A stretch of DNA of 64,000 bases from assembly GCA_963210315.1 (NCBI GenBank), contig OY723317.1, forward strand, positions 310,001 through 374,000. The letters run 5' to 3'. Positions 1-10,900 of the stretch are shown in pieces. The stretch's first letter is position 1. The number at the start of each line of letters is the position of its first letter. The DNA is from Rhynchopus euleeides (lineage: Eukaryota > Euglenozoa > Diplonemea > Diplonemida > Diplonemidae). The notes under the pieces were generated by a model. It was not told the origin of the DNA. It did not search any database and saw nothing but the letters and a program-made list of their open reading frames with translations. Made by a program: the position numbers and the translations under genes.

Positions 1-3000
1 TGAAGTTGGTCACCGAGCCGTCGAGGGGTGCCTCACCCACCCAGTTGCTGCGCCCGATGAGGTTGCTGCTGCGCTCCAGCAACGCAGGGATGTGGAGGGG
101 GCCGTCAGCGCAGTGCACGCCGTCGATGTAGATAGCACCCAGGCCGTCAAGGAAAGAGTGCGGGTTGCGTGTGATGGTCGCCTCCACAGCGACTGCGGTG
201 TTCAGGGGAGTGTCGGCGATGCACTGCACACGCTGCAGGGATCCGTCCCGCCACACGTCCAGCACAATCTGCTTCGAGGTGTGGGCCAGCGACATCACGA
301 TGTTGTTGTCTGCAGCACCGTTCCCAAAGTCGAAGATGCGTGCCCAGCCCGAGTAGCTGTTGAAGGTCACAGTCGCCTTGACGTACAGCTCTCCCCCAGA
401 CAACAGCGCAGCCTCTTGGTTGAAATCGCTGGACTGTTGGAAGCTTGCAACCTCGCGTAAAAACGTTCCACTGCAGGGCTGCGACAGGGAACACGTGGTG
501 ATGTCGAGGCTTTGCACCACGCCGTCGAAGGGTGCATCGCCCCAGTTGCTGCGCCCGATGAGGTTCTTGTTGCGCAGCACTAGCTCAGGCAGGTGCAGCG
601 TGCCCTTGACACACTCCAACCCGTTGATGTAGATCGCCGCCGTACCCTGCGCTGCAGATCCTTCCGCACGCGAAAGGACGACGTCGACGGTGAAGAAAAA
701 GTGAAGAGACACATCTTTTGGGCACACGACCTCCTGCATGAGACCCTGCCGGTAGACATGCACCGCGAGCTGCTTCGTGCTGCCACGCAGGGTGATCAAG
801 ATGTTGTCCTGTGCAGCACCGTTCCCAAAGTCGATGATACGAGCCCACGGCGTGTAGCTGGAGATCGTGACACCTGCGCTGATGTGCATCGGACCCCCAA
901 AGGTGAGTGGGGCGTCCTGGTCGAAGTGCTGCCTGCTGTCCGCATCCAGACTCAAGAAAGATGTCAGACTGTGGCAAGGGCGAGCTACGGGGCACGCGGT
1001 CAGCACGAAGTTGCTCACTGTGCCGTCGAGGTCGTCGTTGTTGGGCCAGTTGCTGCGCCCGATGCGATTGCTGCTGCGCTGCACTGTCTCTGGTCTGTAG
1101 TACATCTCAGCCGTCCCGCACCGATAGCCGTTGAGGAGGATGAATCCGTGCATAGGCTCGGTAGAAGAATCAATCATCACCTCCACAGTGGTCCACTGAT
1201 GCAGTTCAATGGGGATGACGCACAAGACCTCTTCTATCAGACCGTTGCGATGGGCCACCTGCAGCACCAGGATATTTGTCAAGGCCCCGTCAAGTGTGAG
1301 CACCACGTTGTCCTGACCAGCGCCGTTCCCAAAGTCGAAGATGCGCCCCCACGTCGTGTAGCTGTTGAGGTACACGCTGGCACGCATGTACATCGGCCCA
1401 CCGAAGGTCAGCGGGGCGTCCTGGTCGAAATCCTGCAGCTGCTGGAAGCTGGCAATGCGCTCCTCGTTGGGCCACGCTGGCCGATCCCACATGCATGCAC
1501 GCATCTCGAAGTTTGTGACGTAACCACGGGAAAGGTCGAGGTACGTAGGATACCTGTCGACCCAGTTGGTCCTGCGCTCCAGCAGCTCAGGGAGGTACAA
1601 GGGGCCCCTGGCACACACCGCACCGTCGACCCACATCATGCCTGTGCCGTCGGGGAAATGGCCACGGATGATCCGACCCTCGACATACACAGTAGTGCCC
1701 CAAGAGGCACGCCGTGCACACCGGATGTCTTGCACCTGTCCGTGGTGCGAGACAGCCAAGATGAGGGCCTCTTCCCCAACTGCACCTTCGTGCACGGTGA
1801 GGCGGACGTAGTCGGTGCCACGGTCGTACCGAGTGGTAGCATCGTTGGCGAAGTTGAATACGACGCCGACATGACGGCGGCTCACGTCGACGGTCGCATG
1901 GAAATGAACAGGCCCGCCTCCGAAGGTGAGGGCGGGGCTAGGGTGCATCGGGATGAGGGGTCTGAATTCGTCGGAGTTCGCAAAACTGACAACTTCACGG
2001 AAACTCTCCCAACTGTCGGTGCACCAAGCAGAAGATGGGGTAGACTGCGCACACACGAGGCCTCCCGTCACGTCCATGATGCCGGCACCGCACAGGGCTG
2101 TGGTGCACTGGCGGTCGGGGGAGGCGGGGGGGAAGGGCTGTGCCGTGCGGGTGAGGCAGCCCCACGCACCCTCGGCAGACAGCCCGCCTGCTGCAGGCGA
2201 GGTGGCGATCATGGCTGCCAGGGTGCCCGACACGAGGTGGGCTGCGGTGCCGGTCCCGCCGGTGGTGGTGGCGGTGGCGGTGCTGGTGTGGGTGGCGGTG
2301 TCTGTGTGCTGCAGGTCAGCGTCTGCTGCCACCCCTCTGTGGCTGTCCGGCTGTGCTGCAGCAGGCACCCCCGCGTCCAGTGCAGAGATCCCGACAAGCG
2401 GGCCGTAGTCTGTGGCGGGTGCGGTCCTGCGGCCGCCAGCGTCCACCGCCCCGACGACAAACGCACCCGCACCCGCACAGCCGGTGGGCTGCTGCCCGTC
2501 CGCCGTGTGCCCCGCCGCCACCACCACCGCCACCCCTGCCGCAACCGCACGCCGCACGGCCGCCCCGACGGCGCCGCTGCACCCCGCCCACGCGGGCCCG
2601 CCGCCGACACTCACAACCTGTGCCGGGTGCTTGTTGTCCGCCACCCCGTCCACGTGGAACCCGGCGCTCCACAGCACCGCGTCCGCAATGTCCTTGCTGG
2701 TACCGCCGCACAGCCCCAGCACACGCACCGGGACGATCTTGACGCTGCCTTGCCGTGTGTGGCCCCCGCGACCCTGTCCAGCAGCAGACGCAGCTGCAGC
2801 AGAAGACGCCACCGTGCCGGCAGCAGCTGTGCCCTGCCACGGCGATGCCCTCGCGTGCCTGCCACACCCGGCCGTCTCGTCCCCACCCTCGTCTGTCGGG
2901 TCAGCGTCCCGCCCGTCCCCGTCGCGTGCACGCCATGCGTCCGAGATGAAGTCGTAGCCGGGCAGCAGGTGCGGGGCGAGATCCCCACGGTCCCGCCCGA

Positions 3001-3265
3001 TCCCTGTCCCCAGCACGGCCACGACGACGGTGCGCCCAACACCTCCCTGTGTAGGCGTCTGTGTTTCTGCATGTGTCTGCGTCGCGGTACCGCCACCGGG
3101 TGCGAAGCGCTTGGTGTAGTGGAACCCGCCGCCGGAGCTGGGGTTGGTGTGTGCATGCACATCCACATCCGCCTGCGTGTCCGTGTGCGGCTGTCCCGCC
3201 CCCCCCCCCACCGCCTGCCGCAGCACCACGGCCACCACCCCGCACACGGCCCACCGCAGCGCCAT
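1..3265 (-). CDS. Subtilase-like pseudoprotease with LamG-like repeats, copy 1 (3' end outside window)
   Basis: The minus frame starting at ATG 3263-3265 (MALRWAVCG, a signal peptide) stays open to base 1; I translated the segments that differ from copy 2 and saw no stop. Order: signal peptide, low-complexity linker, family S8 subtilase-like domain, then jelly-roll LamG-like units (each with FDFGNGA and GRSNW-type motifs). The window edge falls in the fourth unit. The first 1.3 kb of coding sequence is almost identical to the gene at 7973-11746, including replacement of the catalytic Asp (VAVLGTG), His (SPWQGT), Asn (AAGH) and Ser (GTGTAAHLVSG). LamG units 1-2 are diverged and net 30 bp longer than in copy 2. 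It is probably secreted or extracellular and binding rather than proteolytic. The S8 ancestry is what I see; the role is inferred. Confidence 0.8.
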   Translation of the reverse strand, partial: MALRWAVCGVVAVVLRQAVGGGAGQPHTDTQADVDVHAHTNPSSGGGFHYTKRFAPGGGTATQTHAETQTPTQGGVGRTVVVAVLGTGIGRDRGDLAPHLLPGYDFISDAWRARDGDGRDADPTDEGGDETAGCGRHARASPWQGTAAAGTVASSAAAASAAGQGRGGHTRQGSVKIVPVRVLGLCGGTSKDIADAVLWSAGFHVDGVADNKHPAQVVSVGGGPAWAGCSGAVGAAVRRAVAAGVAVVVAAGHTADGQQPTGCAGAGAFVVGAVDAGGRRTAPATDYGPLVGISALDAGVPAAAQPDSHRGVAADADLQHTDTATHTSTATATTTGGTGTAAHLVSGTLAAMIATSPAAGGLSAEGAWGCLTRTAQPFPPASPDRQCTTALCGAGIMDVTGGLVCAQSTPSSAWCTDSWESFREVVSFANSDEFRPLIPMHPSPALTFGGGPVHFHATVDVSRRHVGVVFNFANDATTRYDRGTDYVRLTVHEGAVGEEALILAVSHHGQVQDIRCARRASWGTTVYVEGRIIRGHFPDGTGMMWVDGAVCARGPLYLPELLERRTNWVDRYPTYLDLSRGYVTNFEMRACMWDRPAWPNEERIASFQQLQDFDQDAPLTFGGPMYMRASVYLNSYTTWGRIFDFGNGAGQDNVVLTLDGALTNILVLQVAHRNGLIEEVLCVIPIELHQWTTVEVMIDSSTEPMHGFILLNGYRCGTAEMYYRPETVQRSSNRIGRSNWPNNDDLDGTVSNFVLTACPVARPCHSLTSFLSLDADSRQHFDQDAPLTFGGPMHISAGVTISSYTPWARIIDFGNGAAQDNILITLRGSTKQLAVHVYRQGLMQEVVCPKDVSLHFFFTVDVVLSRAEGSAAQGTAAIYINGLECVKGTLHLPELVLRNKNLIGRSNWGDAPFDGVVQSLDITTCSLSQPCSGTFLREVASFQQSSDFNQEAALLSGGELYVKATVTFNSYSGWARIFDFGNGAADNNIVMSLAHTSKQIVLDVWRDGSLQRVQCIADTPLNTAVAVEATITRNPHSFLDGLGAIYIDGVHCADGPLHIPALLERSSNLIGRSNWVGEAPLDGSVTNF

Positions 3266-3768
3266 CACCGCACAGCACACACACTGCAACCTGCACAGGG
3301 TGGTGGGTGTGTCGGTGCCCTGCCACGTGGCCTGACCTGGGGCGGTGAAGCGCAAGCAGGCATCACGTGGTGGGGTAGGTGGGTGGTGAGGGTTGGCATG
3401 CTCGCTGCTTCCACTCCCCAGCCGATGCAGCACCACGACCAACAGAGCCCCCCCGCAGTGTCCAGACAGACATGCGAGCACATGGCGGAGCGGACACGCT
3501 CTCGACCACCACACAGACGGTATTGGTGGAAGGAGCAGTCACGGAGGACAGTGTGGGTCAGTTGGGGGTGCGTGCGGGGGAACAGAGTGGGCTCGGAAGG
3601 GCCACACCAAGTGAGCAAGTGCATAAGCAGATTGAACCGCACCAGAAGGCAGGTAGTGCGACACTTGGCCCTTCCAAATTGTACAGCACCCTGGGTTCCC
3701 AAACCTTCCGTTGTTGGCCACAAGTGTTGCTTTTCGGGGGCCCTCGCTGCTAGGTTCGAGGATTGTGG
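3266..3768. other. Intergenic, upstream of subtilase-like copy 1
   Basis: No gene seen. It carries the motif at 3339-3357 shared with the upstream regions of the cyclase gene and of subtilase-like copy 2. The remainder is unique sequence. Confidence 0.6.
3339..3357 (-). promoter_or_regulatory. Shared upstream motif, copy 1
   Basis: The plus strand reads GGGGCGGTGAAGCGCAAGC, about 75 bp upstream of the ATG at 3265. The same 19 bases sit at 11822-11840, about 76 bp before the ATG of the paralogue, and a variant sits at 6092-6119 upstream of the unrelated cyclase gene. It may be a promoter or 5' UTR element. Confidence 0.35.
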
Positions 3769-5934
3769 CTACGTGACGTTATCGCACGAAGCCTCCTTGC
3801 TTTCGGAGAGCGCGCTGCACAGCACCTCGTACACCACCCCGACAGAGGCGCCGCCTTCCTGGGGCACACGCGCTGTGGTGGCACACAGCAGGTCGCGCAC
3901 AGCACCCGGTGGTGCATCCGACGTGTACAGGCACCGCATGTGCAGCGACAGCGCAATGCGGCGCAGCGCAAGGCTCGCCTCCACAGCACTGCCTGAGGCA
4001 GTCACGAAGCGCTGCCGTGCCGTCCCCACATCACCGTGCTCCACAGTTCCGCTCGCGATCCCGAGTGTTGCGACATTCTGCGCGCCACCCAGCTGCAGCG
4101 CGCGCTGTGCAAACCGCAGTGCGCCCTCTGCGTGTGCCGCCATCTGCTTCCCGAAGTTCCACCCGACAAAGAAGTTGTTCCCGAACAGCGACAGCAGCAC
4201 ACCGCCGCTCTGCTGCAGAAGCGGCACCACACACGCCAGACCGCCGTCAACCTCGCCAAGAGCCATGCTGTTGAGTGTGGCCACAGCCACAGTGGCACGG
4301 TGGGTGGTGGTGGCGCGCTGCAGGGCTGGTCTGCTGTTGGCTACCCATGACCCGCAGGTTGAGCTGTGTGAGCTGTCAGGATCAGCATTCGCCTGTGACC
4401 CAGGGGGCGAGGCTGCATCAGTCGTGGCGGAAGGCGAAGGCAGCGGGTGGTCCTCACGCCCCTGCAGGCGGGCAGGCCACACGCTGCACACAGGCACAGG
4501 CTCACTCACACCCTTCAGGTTGGTGAGAACTGGGTGACCTGCATGTGCACCGACACACCCAGACATCCCACGCACACACGTCCACAGTTCGGCAGGCAAC
4601 GCAACTGCACCAGGCACACACACAGACTCGAGGCGTGAAGCGACGTTGACCGTGTGTCCGAAGTAGTCCACCCGTCCAGTGAGCGTGTTCGTCTCCAGCG
4701 TCACAGGACCCTGGTTCACACCGATACGCACCGTCAGCCCGCCCCACAGCTCGGTCAGGTGGCAGATCCCGACCTCCAGCAGCGCAGCAGGCCACTCTGA
4801 GGCAAGCAGGCTCTCCTGCACAGTCAGCCCGAAGCACACAGCCGCATGTGCATCCTCAAACGCAACCATGAAGGCGTCCCCGATTGTCTTGACCTCGTAC
4901 CCGCCCCATTCGGCCAGCGCAGCCCGCAGCACCACGTCGTGCACCACTAACGCCTTCTGCATCCCTTCGGGTGCCGCCTCCCAGATCGACGTGGAAGCAC
5001 GGATGTCGGTGAAGGCGATTGCCGCAGTCTGGCTGTCCGCACCGGGTGCAGCAGCAGGCACGCGATACAGCTGCCCAGCCTCCCCATCGGGCGAGCGCTG
5101 CTGCTCCTCCAGCAGCACGGCAGGCAGGTAGGGGCGGTATGCACGCAGGTTCTGCTCCAGCCGCAGCAGCGCAGCACGCATGGCGTCAGGCAGCACGATT
5201 CCGCCGTCCCCGAGGATGCACGACACGGCGTCCACATCATACGCTGCCAGAAGCGACGCGATCGTCTCCACCGTGGCAATGGTGCTCTGCATCGCCGCCT
5301 GCTCCTTCAGCACCTGCTGTGCAAAGCCCCTCGTCGCGATGTAGTCGATGAGGAACACCATGAGCCCGATGCCTTGGTATGTTCCGGCAGCCAAGAAGTA
5401 GCTTTTGCAGGGAGGCATGTCACAGTCAACAACCGACTTGGCGTAATTCTCACGCCGCCTCTCGTAGCTGTCTGTCAGAGGCACGTCGTACAGCCCGAAG
5501 CGTGTGAGGCGCTCCACCAGGTTGAGCAGCAGCCACATCACAACGAAGCACACCACAACGGTCGCAATGCGGTGGTCCAGGCGCAGCACGAGGATGAGAT
5601 CGATGACGATGACGAAGGCAGGCCACGCCACCTGCAGGTCAGCCTGGTAGTAGTGCAGGTCAGCCATGGAAATGATGGCACACACAACAGCGACGAAGCA
5701 TATCATGAACCTCTGAGTGAAGCGTCTCTTGCACACACCCCACGTGACTGTCACGATCGACAGTGCCAGATACATCCACCCACCGCAGGTCCCCAAGTTC
5801 ACTTGGGCCGAGACGATGAGGAAGACCCCGAAGGGGATCGCAGGCACGCACGAGACGAGGACCGTCTTGCGGCACCGCATCTCGAAGTCATCTGCAGCGC
5901 CGCCACGGCTGATGGCACTCCTCCACCACTCCAT
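3769..5934 (-). CDS. Membrane class III nucleotide cyclase, adenylate cyclase type
   Basis: Predicted to make cAMP from ATP at a membrane. From ATG 5932-5934 (MEWWRSA) the product is 721 aa. About six hydrophobic segments are visible (near residues 24-43, 52-68, 75-92, 102-117, 124-140, 179-199). Next comes an LRAYRPYLP stretch of the type that precedes many protist and fungal cyclase domains, then a catalytic domain at about 303-486. Metal-binding Asp residues occur in AFTDI (D310) and KTIGD (D353). The adenine-selecting pair is K349 and D423 (VDYFG), and the transition-state Asn and Arg lie in VNVASR (N430, R434). All six functional residues sit on one chain, so a homodimer is likely. A second, degenerate cyclase-like region (GGVLLSLFGNNFFVGWN) follows at about 555-680 and lacks the metal Asp. 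No introns seen. Guanylate cyclase is unlikely given the K/D pair. Confidence 0.88.
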   Translation of the reverse strand: MEWWRSAISRGGAADDFEMRCRKTVLVSCVPAIPFGVFLIVSAQVNLGTCGGWMYLALSIVTVTWGVCKRRFTQRFMICFVAVVCAIISMADLHYYQADLQVAWPAFVIVIDLILVLRLDHRIATVVVCFVVMWLLLNLVERLTRFGLYDVPLTDSYERRRENYAKSVVDCDMPPCKSYFLAAGTYQGIGLMVFLIDYIATRGFAQQVLKEQAAMQSTIATVETIASLLAAYDVDAVSCILGDGGIVLPDAMRAALLRLEQNLRAYRPYLPAVLLEEQQRSPDGEAGQLYRVPAAAPGADSQTAAIAFTDIRASTSIWEAAPEGMQKALVVHDVVLRAALAEWGGYEVKTIGDAFMVAFEDAHAAVCFGLTVQESLLASEWPAALLEVGICHLTELWGGLTVRIGVNQGPVTLETNTLTGRVDYFGHTVNVASRLESVCVPGAVALPAELWTCVRGMSGCVGAHAGHPVLTNLKGVSEPVPVCSVWPARLQGREDHPLPSPSATTDAASPPGSQANADPDSSHSSTCGSWVANSRPALQRATTTHRATVAVATLNSMALGEVDGGLACVVPLLQQSGGVLLSLFGNNFFVGWNFGKQMAAHAEGALRFAQRALQLGGAQNVATLGIASGTVEHGDVGTARQRFVTASGSAVEASLALRRIALSLHMRCLYTSDAPPGAVRDLLCATTARVPQEGGASVGVVYEVLCSALSESKEASCDNVT

Positions 5935-6091
5935 CGTTGGTGTTTGGGCTCCGATCCCCACCCTGCCTCACACCCTTCCGTCTGAAAGGCGTCGGCAGTG
6001 CCAAGTCTTACCCATGAAATGGTGGTCTGGTCGATGAGGTGGCCGGGAGACCAGATTAAGCTGACACAAGATTCAATCTGGCGCCTCAGGT

Positions 6092-6119
6092 GGGGCGGTG
6101 AAGCGGTGAAGCGCAAGCG
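6092..6119 (-). promoter_or_regulatory. Shared upstream motif, cyclase version
   Basis: Same motif as at 3339-3357 but with an internal duplication of CGGTGAAG, about 160 bp upstream of the cyclase ATG. Its presence before a non-paralogous gene argues that it is not merely a by-product of the subtilase-like duplication. Confidence 0.35.
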
Positions 6120-6664
6120 GGGATCACGGGGTGGGGTGGGGGTGTCTCGCTGCCTGTCGGTTCTTCTTGTGTGCGGTGTGTATCTCAACCCCACTGCTTG
6201 CACCGGTTGAGCGCGCACGCCGGAGACCCGACATACACTCCCCTGGCACAAGCCCATCGAGGCTGATGCAGGCGGAGCGCAGAGCGGGCAGTTCACGTTG
6301 GAGATGCGTTTGAGTTTGTTTTGCTGCACGCTGCACAGCCGAGCATGCGGTCGGTGGGGCGACGCCCCTCCAACCAGCACCGCCAGTTCACCCCGAGCGG
6401 GTGTGCTGCACTGGCGCGGAGCATGCACGTGGGATCTGAGGGAGGAAAAGAAAGCAGAAGGAAGGGGACGGGAGAACCACAAGCAGCGATCAGGGCCTCG
6501 CGCTGCTGCACCGCACTGCCGCACAGCCTGCCGCACAGGGGGGGTGGACACAGGGTGTGGGGGAAGCCCGGCTCGGGATCTCTCACGCCCGAGGCACAAG
6601 GCACCCCCACGTCATACATGCGGTGTGACCACCCCGCGGCGCAGCCCTGAGAGCTAAAAGCCTC

Positions 6665-6690
6665 CACCTGCAGAGCCTGCTCTGCAGGTG
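6665..6690. other. Perfect 11-bp hairpin
   Basis: CACCTGCAGAG, a 4-base loop CCTG, then CTCTGCAGGTG. It stands alone between genes. It could be an RNA structure or the trace of a small element. Confidence 0.5.
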
Positions 6691-6910
6691 TGACTCCGCC
6701 TTGGGGCTGCATTGGGCGCGCAACACGTGGAACAGGCTGGCACAGTCCTGACACAGAAGCCGAGGCACAATGGGTTGGCTGCAGGGCGGGGGGGAGAGAC
6801 CCCGCCGCTGCAGGCGAGCCTTACGATGAGCAGAACTCAGGCAGGGCGCTAGGGAGGCAGGTAGGGGTGGTGGTGGTGGTGGTGACACCCCTTGCGATGA
6901 ACTGATGAGC

Positions 6911-7427
6911 TTTTTTTTTTTTTTTTCATGTCGCTCCTGTTGGTCACTTCGCTGCTTTGAGTCAGCCACGTGGCGGAAGCCGGACCGCAGGGAGGGGCGT
7001 TGCGCCCGTTGACGCCTCTCGCTCCTCATGTGCCTTGAGTAGCTGCCAGGTGGGTCTGCTTTGAGGCGGGGAATCGCGTCAGGCCAAACAGCCACTGCGA
7101 GGACGTCTCCCCTAAAAGAAAAGAAAGAATGTGGGAAGGGGACGGGGGTGGGATGGGTGGGCAGCGCAAGCCGGAAGGAGCGCCTCCCATGAGGCGGAAG
7201 CTCACCCGACAGCATAAAATGCTGCGAAAACAACAAAAAAAGGGAAAATAAACCACGCACACCACAACATCAATAAAACCAAAGCCGTGCGGAAAGGGCC
7301 CCTCCGCATATATGAAACAGGGCACACAGCGGAAAAAGAGTTACCAGAGCTTGCCTTAGTTTCCCCTCGGAGGAGGGTAATCACAGGGGGCGCCACGTGA
7401 AGGCAGCAAGTTGGATTTTATCCCCCC
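6911..7427 (-). repeat. Dispersed 515-bp repeat ending in an A tract, copy 1
   Basis: Matches 17630-18144 with no difference that I can see apart from homopolymer length (16 T here, 14 there, on the plus strand). In minus orientation it ends in poly(A), as a retroposon would. It also contains splice-like sequence (GTGAGC followed later by a pyrimidine tract and TTTTAG), so a duplicated piece of a transcribed gene is an alternative. Confidence 0.7.
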
Positions 7428-7972
7428 AGAGTGTATGCCTCCACCTGGGAGCTTTGGAAGCGGTGAAGGGAGCGGGCACCAGCCTGTGACCAGGGGCCCA
7501 ACAGAATGGAGGTGGATGCGGGTGCGGAGGGGAGGGGAGGGGGGGTGGGGGGGACACAACGCAAACAAAAAAAACGCCGGGAACAGAGAGAGGCGGCAAG
7601 ATCAAGCAGAAGTCGTGCACGCAGCACACATGGCTGAGGCGACTCATGTCATACAAAGGGGCGCTGCAAGAAGCTGTGTGGCGGATGGGCCAGCCCTGCA
7701 TGCCTGTGATTCTTCAGCACGTCACAAGGGTTGCTGGGACACGGGGGAGTGAGTGGGGGGGGGAGGGAAGTGCACAGGAGGCGCAAGGACCAGCGACGCT
7801 GGGTTTACGTTCTCCAGGCAACCGCCACGCAAACTCTTCGCGCATGGGCATGGGGGGGGTGGGGGTGGATCGTGTGCATCCGACAAGAAAAGGGCAGCAA
7901 ACCCTTGTCCAGTGACTCCAGTCCCACCCAAGGGCAGCAACCCCTACAGTAATGTGGGGAGGGAAGCCTGCT
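7428..7972. other. Intergenic, 3' of subtilase-like copy 2
   Basis: No gene recognised. Purine-rich, with several G runs. Confidence 0.5.
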
Positions 7973-10900
7973 CTACTGTGCGGGACAGAAAGAGAGGACG
8001 AAGTCACTGACGGTTCCGTCAAGGGGAGGGTGGCCCGCCCAGTTGCTGCGCCCAATGAGGTTGCTGTATCGGGGTGTGATGCGTGCGTAGGACGCCAGCC
8101 GAGAGCGATGGCCGCAGTTCACGCCGTCGACTGCGAAATTCGCGATGCAGATCTCAGCCCCGAGATGTGTAAACAAATAAATGTTGGTGACCTCTATGGT
8201 GTAGGTCACACCCAGCTGAAGGTCCATGTCGCACGGCAGATGCACCGGAGCACCGGACACCCACACGCTGAGTATCAGACGCTTCGTGTTGGGCACCACC
8301 TTCACCAGCACGTTGTCCTGTGCGGCACCGTTCCCAAAGTCGAAGATGCGGCCTTGCGGCGTGTAGCTGTTGAGTTTCACCCTGGTGCGCACGTAAATCT
8401 CTCCACCGAAGGTCAGCGGAGTGGCCTGGTCAAACTCGCTGACATCTTGGAACCTCGCCACCTCGGTGGGGTTCTTGTGGCAGGTGTAAACATGGCTGCA
8501 GCGTGTCATCCTGAAGTTGGTCACCGAGCCGTCGAGGGGTGCCTCACCCACCCAGTTGCTGCGCCCGATGAGGTTGCTGCTGCGCTCCAGCAACGCAGGG
8601 ATGTGGAGGGGGCCGTCAGCGCAGTGCACGCCGTCGATGTAGATAGCACCCAGGCCGTCAAGGAAAGAGTGCGGGTTGCGTGTGATGGTCGCCTCCACAG
8701 CGACTGCGGTGTTCAGGGGAGTGTCGGCGATGCACTGCACACGCTGCAGGGATCCGTCCCGCCACACGTCCAGCACAATCTGCTTCGAGGTGTGGGCCAG
8801 CGACATCACGATGTTGTTGTCTGCAGCACCGTTCCCAAAGTCGAAGATGCGTGCCCAGCCCGAGTAGCTGTTGAAGGTCACAGTCGCCTTGACGTACAGC
8901 TCTCCCCCAGACAACAGCGCAGCCTCTTGGTTGAAATCGCTGGACTGTTGGAAGCTTGCAACCTCGCGTAAAAACGTTCCACTGCAGGGCTGCGACAGGG
9001 AACACGTGGTGATGTCGAGGCTTTGCACCACGCCGTCGAAGGGTGCATCGCCCCAGTTGCTGCGCCCGATGAGGTTCTTGTTGCGCAGCACTAGCTCAGG
9101 CAGGTGCAGCGTGCCCTTGACACATTCCAACCGGTCGATGTAGATCGCCGCCGTACCCTGCGTTGCAAATCCTTCCGCACGCGAAAGGACGACGTCGACG
9201 GTGAATACTGTACCGAGGGGCAGATCGGCGGGGCACACGACCTCCTGCACGAGACCCTGCCGGTAGACATGCACCGCGAGCTGCTTCGTGCTGCCACGTA
9301 GGGTGATCAAGATGTTGTCCTGGGAAGCACCGTTCCCAAAGTCGATGATACGAGCCCACGGCGTGTAGCTGGAGATCGTGACACCTGCGCTGATGTGCAT
9401 CGGACCCCCAAAGGTGAGTGGGGCGTCCTGGTCGAAGTGCTGCCTGCTGTCCGCATCCAGACTCAAGAAAGATGTCGGACTGTGGCAAGGTTGAAGAAAG
9501 CGGCAGGCTGTCAGCACGAAGTTGCTCACTGTGCCGTCGAGGTCGTCGTTGTTGGGCCAGTTGCTGCGCCCGATGCGATTGCTGCTGCGCTGCACTGTCT
9601 CTGGCAAGTCCACCGGGCCGGACCCACACTGATAGCCGTCGACGATGATCCTGGCGAGCACATCCAGACCCGTGTTACCGTCACGCGCAATCGTCACCTC
9701 CACAGTGGTCCACTGATGCAGTTCAATGGGGATGCCGCACAAGACCTCTGTCATCACACCGCGATGGACCACCTGCAGCACCAGGTGATTTGCCCCGCCC
9801 GCAAGCGCCAGCACCACGTTGTCCTGACCAGCGCCGTTCCCAAAGTCGAAGATGCGCCCCCACGTCGTGTAGCTGTTGAGGTACACGCTGGCACGCATGT
9901 ACATCTGCCCACCGAAGGTCAGCGGGGCGTCCTGGTTGAAATCCTGCAGATGCTGGAAGCTGGCAACGGGCTCAGCCCTGAAACACGCCGGCTGCTTCAC
10001 CATGCATGCGGACATCTCAAAATCAGTGACAAAACTCCGGGCTGGCCCAAATGGGAAAGGATATGTGTCGACCCAGTTGGTCCTGCGCTCCAGCATCGCA
10101 GGGAGGTACAAGGGGCCCCTGGCACACTCCACACCGTCGACCCACAACACGCCTGTGCTGTCACCGCTGCCGGCGGAATCGGCACGGCTGATCCGACCCT
10201 CGACATACACAGAGTTGCCCCAAGAGGGCTGCCGTGCACACCGGATGTCTTGCCAGGCTCCGTAGTGCGAGACAATGAAGGCCAGGCCGTCCCGCGCATC
10301 CATGCCGTAGGTGAGGCCCACGGTGTCGGTGCCAAGCTCATACAGACCCGCGCCGTTGGCGAAGGTGAATATCACACCGTGACTGGCCAACCGGACAGTC
10401 GCACGAAAAGTCAAAGCGCCTCCGAAGGTGAGCGCGGGGAGCTGGAAGGTAGTCGCAGAAGCAAACCCGGCAATGACTTCGGAGCTCTGCCAAGGCTGGC
10501 TGCACCAATCAGAAGATGGGGTAGACTGCGCACACACGAGGCCTCCCGTCACGTCCATGATGCCGGCACCGCACAGGGCTGTGGTGCACTGGCGGTCGGG
10601 GGAGGCGGGGGGGAAGGGCTGTGCCGTGCGGGTGAGGCAGCCCCACGCACCCTCGGCAGACAGCCCGCCTGCTGCAGGCGAGGTGGCGATCATGGCTGCC
10701 AGGGTGCCCGACACGAGGTGGGCTGCGGTGCCGGTCCCGCCGGTGGTGGTGGCGGTGGCGGTGCTGGTGTGGGTGGCGGTGTCTGTGTGCTGCAGGTCAG
10801 CGTCTGCTGCCACCCCTCTGTGGCTGTCCGGCTGTGCTGCAGCAGGCACCCCCGCGTCCAGTGCAGAGATCCCGACAAGCGGGCCGTAGTCTGTGGCGGG

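Larger units (their letters stand above)
5935..6910. other. Intergenic, upstream of the cyclase gene
   Basis: No supported gene. It contains a version of the shared motif (6092-6119, with CGGTGAAG duplicated) and a perfect hairpin at 6665-6690. Long frames on both strands look like GC-rich noise: no recognisable motif and alternative starts only. Confidence 0.5.

Noticed and set aside
593-4537. Plus-strand open frame of 1314 codons
   Set aside because: It runs antisense through both the subtilase-like and cyclase genes, has Arg/His/Pro-rich composition without motifs, and exists because of GC-rich third positions on the real strand. The 807-codon frame at 9395-11818 is its equivalent in copy 2.
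6583-7325. Minus frames of 225 and 99 codons that recur at 17597-18042
   Set aside because: Because the two DNA copies are essentially identical, conservation of the frames is no evidence for coding; starts are weak and no domain is seen.
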